Positions 6,600 through 8,594 of a stretch of 8,594 nt of DNA are shown one piece after another (the stretch's first letter is position 1; every line of letters starts with the position of its first letter). The notes under the pieces were generated by a model. That model was given only the letters and a program-made list of their open reading frames with translations, was not told the DNA's origin and ran no database searches. The DNA comes from Thermoanaerobaculales bacterium (lineage in GTDB: Bacteria; Acidobacteriota; Thermoanaerobaculia; Thermoanaerobaculales; Sulfomarinibacteraceae), in contig JAOZPW010000038.1 of the NCBI GenBank assembly GCA_029932545.1, forward strand, positions 1-8,594, given 5' to 3'. The translations under genes were made by a program, and so were the position numbers.

Positions 6600-6620
6600 C
6601 ATCTGAAACGAAACGGTGCC

Positions 6621-6634
6621 GGGCTTTGGGCTTT
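6621..6634. repeat. Tandem GGGCTTT, two units
   Basis: GGGCTTT occurs at 6621-6627 and again at 6628-6634. The 7-base period equals that of the array at the right edge, although the unit differs. Two units only, so the significance is low. Confidence 0.3.
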
Positions 6635-6658
6635 GAGCGAACCAGGCTGGCTGTCGGA

Positions 6659-6714
6659 TGCCAACACCGGCCTTCGGGTTAGCGCTTGCGCGAATCCGAA
6701 GGTCGGGATTGGTA
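6659..6714. repeat. Long imperfect inverted repeat (hairpin, 2-base loop)
   Basis: The core CCTTCGGGTTAGCGC (6671-6685) pairs with GCGCGAATCCGAAGG (6688-6702) across a TT loop, with one mismatch and one G-T pair. Pairing then continues outward to 6659/6714 with two adjacent mismatches and two G-T pairs. The result is a 56-base structure in the gap between the divergent carboxypeptidase gene and the small ORF at 6727. There is no poly-T on either side. It resembles a REP/MITE-like element or a transcript-end structure more than a simple operator. Confidence 0.72.
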
Positions 6715-6726
6715 CCATGGTCACGG

Positions 6727-7005
6727 ATGGAGAAGAGTAGTGTCCCCTATAAATTCTTGTATTCGGTCGGGACCCCATGGGGCTTTCACCCCGCCAACGG
6801 TGCGTCAACCCTCATGCTCAACATCATCCCCGAAAGTGACGACCGGCCCTACTACGCTTATCTCTCCCAGGTCTTTTCTGGAACCCATGACCGCAACGAC
6901 CCGGCCTTCATGACTCCGTTTCCCGGGCGGTTCAGAAGCATTTACGACGATCCGGAAAAGGTTGGCACGGTTGAACCCAAGGCCGACGCGGTATCCCATG
7001 AATGA
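6727..7005 (+). CDS. Small ORF of unknown function, possibly the 3' fragment of a lost gene
   Basis: I do not recognise this 92-residue protein. The frame looks genuinely coding: about 70% of codons from 6768 onward end in G or C, amino-acid use is ordinary, and it ends cleanly at TGA. It is rich in aromatics and prolines (GTPWGFHPANG, DDRPYYAYLSQVF, MTPFPGRFRSIYDD) and has no signal peptide, membrane span or repeat. The ATG at 6727 has no convincing SD; an in-frame ATG at 6658 would place the hairpin at 6659-6714 inside the gene and is less likely. Weak initiation, short length and the hairpin directly upstream suggest the C-terminal remnant of a larger enzyme, but an intact small gene is possible. 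The preceding AGTGTCCCCTATAAATTC looks out of place and may mark the junction. Confidence 0.45.
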   Translation: MEKSSVPYKFLYSVGTPWGFHPANGASTLMLNIIPESDDRPYYAYLSQVFSGTHDRNDPAFMTPFPGRFRSIYDDPEKVGTVEPKADAVSHE

Positions 7006-7210
7006 AGAGTATTGAGAGAAGAAGCATCGTTGGCCCGGCCGGTTGATCCTGGGCTGCGACAGATAGCCGAGACACCGTCAGTTGACAGGGGCAAGAACTG
7101 CGACCGCATCACCGAACAAGAGCGCCCCTCTCGGACGGCGCGTGCCTGGTGCGGCTTTCTTCACCGGGCAGCCCTCCCTTCTGGGGCGTCGCCGCCAGCC
7201 ATTCCGGCCG

Positions 7211-7239
7211 TTCCCGCTTCCCAGCTTCCCAACTCCCCA
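7211..7239. repeat. Degenerate TTCCC-based 7/8-base tandem repeat
   Basis: TTCCCGC, TTCCCAGC, TTCCCAAC and a final TCCCC follow one another. On the other strand this reads as GTTGGGAAGCTGGGAA. It is a short degenerate G/C-skewed tandem, similar in style to the G-rich array at 8564-8594. Confidence 0.38.
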
Positions 7240-7252
7240 GCGACCTGATCCC

Positions 7253-7261
7253 TGGTATTCT
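7253..7261 (+). promoter_or_regulatory. Candidate extended -10 promoter for the symporter
   Basis: TGG-TATTCT fits an extended -10 element. Its start site would be near 7268, only about 3 bases before the ATG at 7271, implying a nearly leaderless mRNA. That would agree with the absence of an SD before this gene. There is no recognisable -35, so confidence is low. Confidence 0.25.
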
Positions 7262-7270
7262 CATCAGACA

Positions 7271-8503
7271 ATGATGAACACCGAGAAAAAAGCGTGGTAT
7301 CGGCAACTTCACTGGCAGGTTCTAGTGTCCTTGGTGGCGGGAACGGCCTTCGGCGTCTTCGCTCCAACGGCCGCAGAAGGGGTGGGTTTTCTTGGAGACC
7401 TCTTCCTGCGCCTGCTCAAAATGGTCATTATTCCGTTGATCTTCACCTCGCTGGTCGATGGTGTCGCTGGCCTGGGAGACGCCCGGAGCGTCGGCAGGGT
7501 CGGTGTGCGGACGATGATTTACTACACCTGCACGACGGCGGCAGCAATCGTCGTAGGTATGACTGCGGTCAATATCATCCGTCCAGGCGAGGGGCTGGAG
7601 TTGGCCGGAACGTCGGCTCTCCCCGAGGGCTTCTCCACGACCGGTCAGACTCTGTCCGAGTTTTTGACGCGTATGGTGCCTGACAACGTCATTGGAGCGA
7701 TGGCTGAAGGTCAGGTCCTACCGGTCATTACCTTCGCCCTGCTGTTCGGCCTCTTTTTGTCTCAGATGAACGGTGAGGGCCCAGCGGCCGTACTTCGGGT
7801 AGTGAGAGGTACGTTGCAAGTCATTCAGGCCCTGACCCTCGGTGTGGTCAAGCTGGCGCCGATCGGTATCTTCGCCCTACTGGCACGGGAAGTTGCCCGT
7901 TCCGGGGTTGCAATTTTTCAGGAGCTTGGGCTCTACTTCCTGACAGTCGGCCTCGGCCTGGGCTTCCATGCCCTGGTGACCCTGCCTCTGATTCTGTTCT
8001 TCGTCGGCCGTCGATCGCCGTTCGCCTACTTCAGGGCGGGATCTCCAGCCTTGGCGACGGCCTTTTCTACGGCATCGTCTTCGGCCACATTGCCTTTGAC
8101 GATGGAATGTGCCGAACATCGGGCCGGAGTCAACAAGGGTGTGGCCAGCTTTGTGCTGCCCCTGGGAGCGACGGTCAACATGGACGGAACCGCCCTCTAC
8201 GAAGCAGTCGCGGCCCTGACGATCGCCCAGATGTACGGCATCGATCTCGGCTTGGGGCAACAGGCGATCGTCCTATTGACGGCACTGTTGGCTTCGGTTG
8301 GAGCGGCCGGCATCCCGATGGCGGGGCTGGTCATGCTGATCGTCGTCCTGGAGGCCGTCGGCCTGCCGCTGGCAGGAATTGCAACCATCATCGCCGTCGA
8401 TCGAGTCCTTGACATGCTGAGGACGGCGACCAATGTATGGAGTGATCTGGTCGGCACGGCCGTGGTCTCGCGTTTTGAAGAAGGGGCGCCGGCGTCCCGA
8501 TGA
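7271..8503 (+). CDS. Dicarboxylate/amino acid:cation symporter (DAACS, SLC1 family)
   Basis: Inner-membrane secondary transporter importing acidic amino acids or C4-dicarboxylates with Na+ or H+. At 410 residues it matches GltP/GltPh/DctA relatives. Hydrophobic segments fit the eight-helix, two-hairpin fold. Signature motifs are all present: the serine-rich HP1 loop STASSSATLP (266-275), the TM7 cation site NMDGT (303-307), the HP2 loop GAAGIPMAG (344-352) and the TM8 substrate site DRVLDMLRTATNVWSD (377-392). In TM8, Asp381, Arg384, Thr385 and Asn388 match the GltPh residues that bind aspartate. Arg384 implies an acidic rather than neutral substrate. The start at 7271 (ATGATG) was chosen because the protein then begins like its family; the frame is open upstream to a TTG at 7082 but adds 63 unrelated Pro/Arg-rich residues. 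No SD is visible. It stands alone, with only a short edge frame downstream. Glutamate/aspartate versus succinate/fumarate cannot be decided. Confidence 0.95.
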   Translation: MMNTEKKAWYRQLHWQVLVSLVAGTAFGVFAPTAAEGVGFLGDLFLRLLKMVIIPLIFTSLVDGVAGLGDARSVGRVGVRTMIYYTCTTAAAIVVGMTAVNIIRPGEGLELAGTSALPEGFSTTGQTLSEFLTRMVPDNVIGAMAEGQVLPVITFALLFGLFLSQMNGEGPAAVLRVVRGTLQVIQALTLGVVKLAPIGIFALLAREVARSGVAIFQELGLYFLTVGLGLGFHALVTLPLILFFVGRRSPFAYFRAGSPALATAFSTASSSATLPLTMECAEHRAGVNKGVASFVLPLGATVNMDGTALYEAVAALTIAQMYGIDLGLGQQAIVLLTALLASVGAAGIPMAGLVMLIVVLEAVGLPLAGIATIIAVDRVLDMLRTATNVWSDLVGTAVVSRFEEGAPASR

Positions 8504-8517
8504 TCTAAGGAGGCGTG

Positions 8518-8594
8518 ATGAAGCAATTAGCCGCTGAGCCACGAGTGAATTCGAAGGATCGAAGTGAGGGGTTAGGGGTTAGGGGTCAGGGGTT
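8518..8594 (+). CDS. Short open frame with strong SD, cut by the right edge
   Basis: AAGGAGG (8507-8513) lies four bases before an ATG at 8518, 14 bases past the symporter stop; an in-frame GTG at 8515 directly precedes it. The frame begins MKQLAAEPRVNSKDRSEG and then reads through the G-rich tandem array as GLGVRGQG, open to the window end. The SD is the best after ugd and yefM, but the reading into simple repeats argues against a normal gene. It may be a gene start interrupted by repeats, or coincidence. Confidence 0.25.
   Translation, partial: MKQLAAEPRVNSKDRSEGLGVRGQG
8564..8594. repeat. G-rich 7-base tandem array (GTTAGGG-like), continues past the edge
   Basis: Units GTGAGGG (8564), GTTAGGG (8571), GTTAGGG (8578) and GTCAGGG (8585) follow without gaps, and a fifth begins at 8592. 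Only positions 2 and 3 of the unit vary. Four runs of G sit within 30 bases, so a G-quadruplex is possible on this strand. The full length is unknown because the window ends here. It resembles the short heptameric intergenic repeats of some bacteria and is not a CRISPR or a eukaryotic telomere. Confidence 0.88.

Larger units (their letters stand above)
7006..7270. other. Intergenic gap, no convincing gene
   Basis: This gap between the small ORF and the symporter has open frames on both strands, but they are Pro/Arg/Ser-rich, lack SDs and resemble nothing known. A TTGACA occurs at 7082-7087 but no matching -10 follows at 16-18 bases. The only structures noted are the TTCCC-type repeat at 7211-7239 and the extended -10 at 7253-7261. 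Confidence 0.6.

Noticed and set aside
7082..7110. Sigma70 promoter based on TTGACA at 7082
   Set aside because: No acceptable -10 hexamer lies 16-18 bases downstream, and the symporter start is far away.
7082..7270. 63-residue N-terminal extension of the symporter from a TTG
   Set aside because: The extra residues are Pro/Arg-rich and precede a normal family N-terminus; no SD supports the TTG.
8564..8594. CRISPR array or telomere
   Set aside because: Units are 7 bases with no spacers, so not CRISPR; a four-unit array beside a bacterial gene is not evidence of a chromosome end.

Overview
The window looks like bacterial chromosomal DNA of fairly high G+C (about 60% by eye). Genes are dense and Shine-Dalgarno (SD) signals mostly recognisable. 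Between the genes lie short G/C-rich repeats: a palindromic inverted repeat, an imperfect hairpin and 7-mer tandem repeats. A secreted M14 carboxypeptidase with several C-terminal beta domains and a 'GFESGD' tail, together with this repeat style, suggests a Gram-negative environmental bacterium, perhaps Acidobacteriota-like. That placement is an inference and not strong; no marker gene for taxonomy is present.

Layout. (1) 1-140: the first 23 codons of a YefM/Phd-family antitoxin on the minus strand. It has a near-consensus sigma70 promoter overlapped by paired TGTACA palindromes, i.e. the start of an autoregulated toxin-antitoxin operon that runs off the left edge. (2) 140-271: non-coding, repeat-rich, including a perfect 21-bp inverted repeat. 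(3) 272-4016: a surface-polysaccharide cluster. UDP-glucose 6-dehydrogenase (minus) is divergent from a DegT-type sugar aminotransferase and a GT4-like glycosyltransferase (plus, 3 bases apart, one operon). The 136-bp divergent gap has candidate back-to-back promoters. (4) 4017-6549: a short convergent gap with a hairpin, then a secreted multidomain M14 metallocarboxypeptidase on the minus strand. (5) 6550-7270: a repeat-containing gap, a 92-codon coding-like ORF of unknown function that may be a gene fragment, and a second gap. (6) 7271-8503: a dicarboxylate/amino acid:cation symporter (DAACS/SLC1 family). (7) 8504-8594: a strong SD and a short open frame that runs into a G-rich 7-mer tandem array at the right edge.

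Working together: Ugd supplies UDP-glucuronate, the aminotransferase should make an amino sugar nucleotide, and the glycosyltransferase would use such a sugar in the cytosol for exopolysaccharide, capsule or O-antigen. The carboxypeptidase and symporter could form a peptide/amino-acid scavenging pair (release of C-terminal residues outside, uptake of acidic amino acids or dicarboxylates), but they are separately transcribed and the link is only suggestive. I see no convincing undescribed multi-gene system. The most informative signals are the edge-truncated toxin-antitoxin control region, the unexplained small ORF beside a long hairpin, and the repeats.
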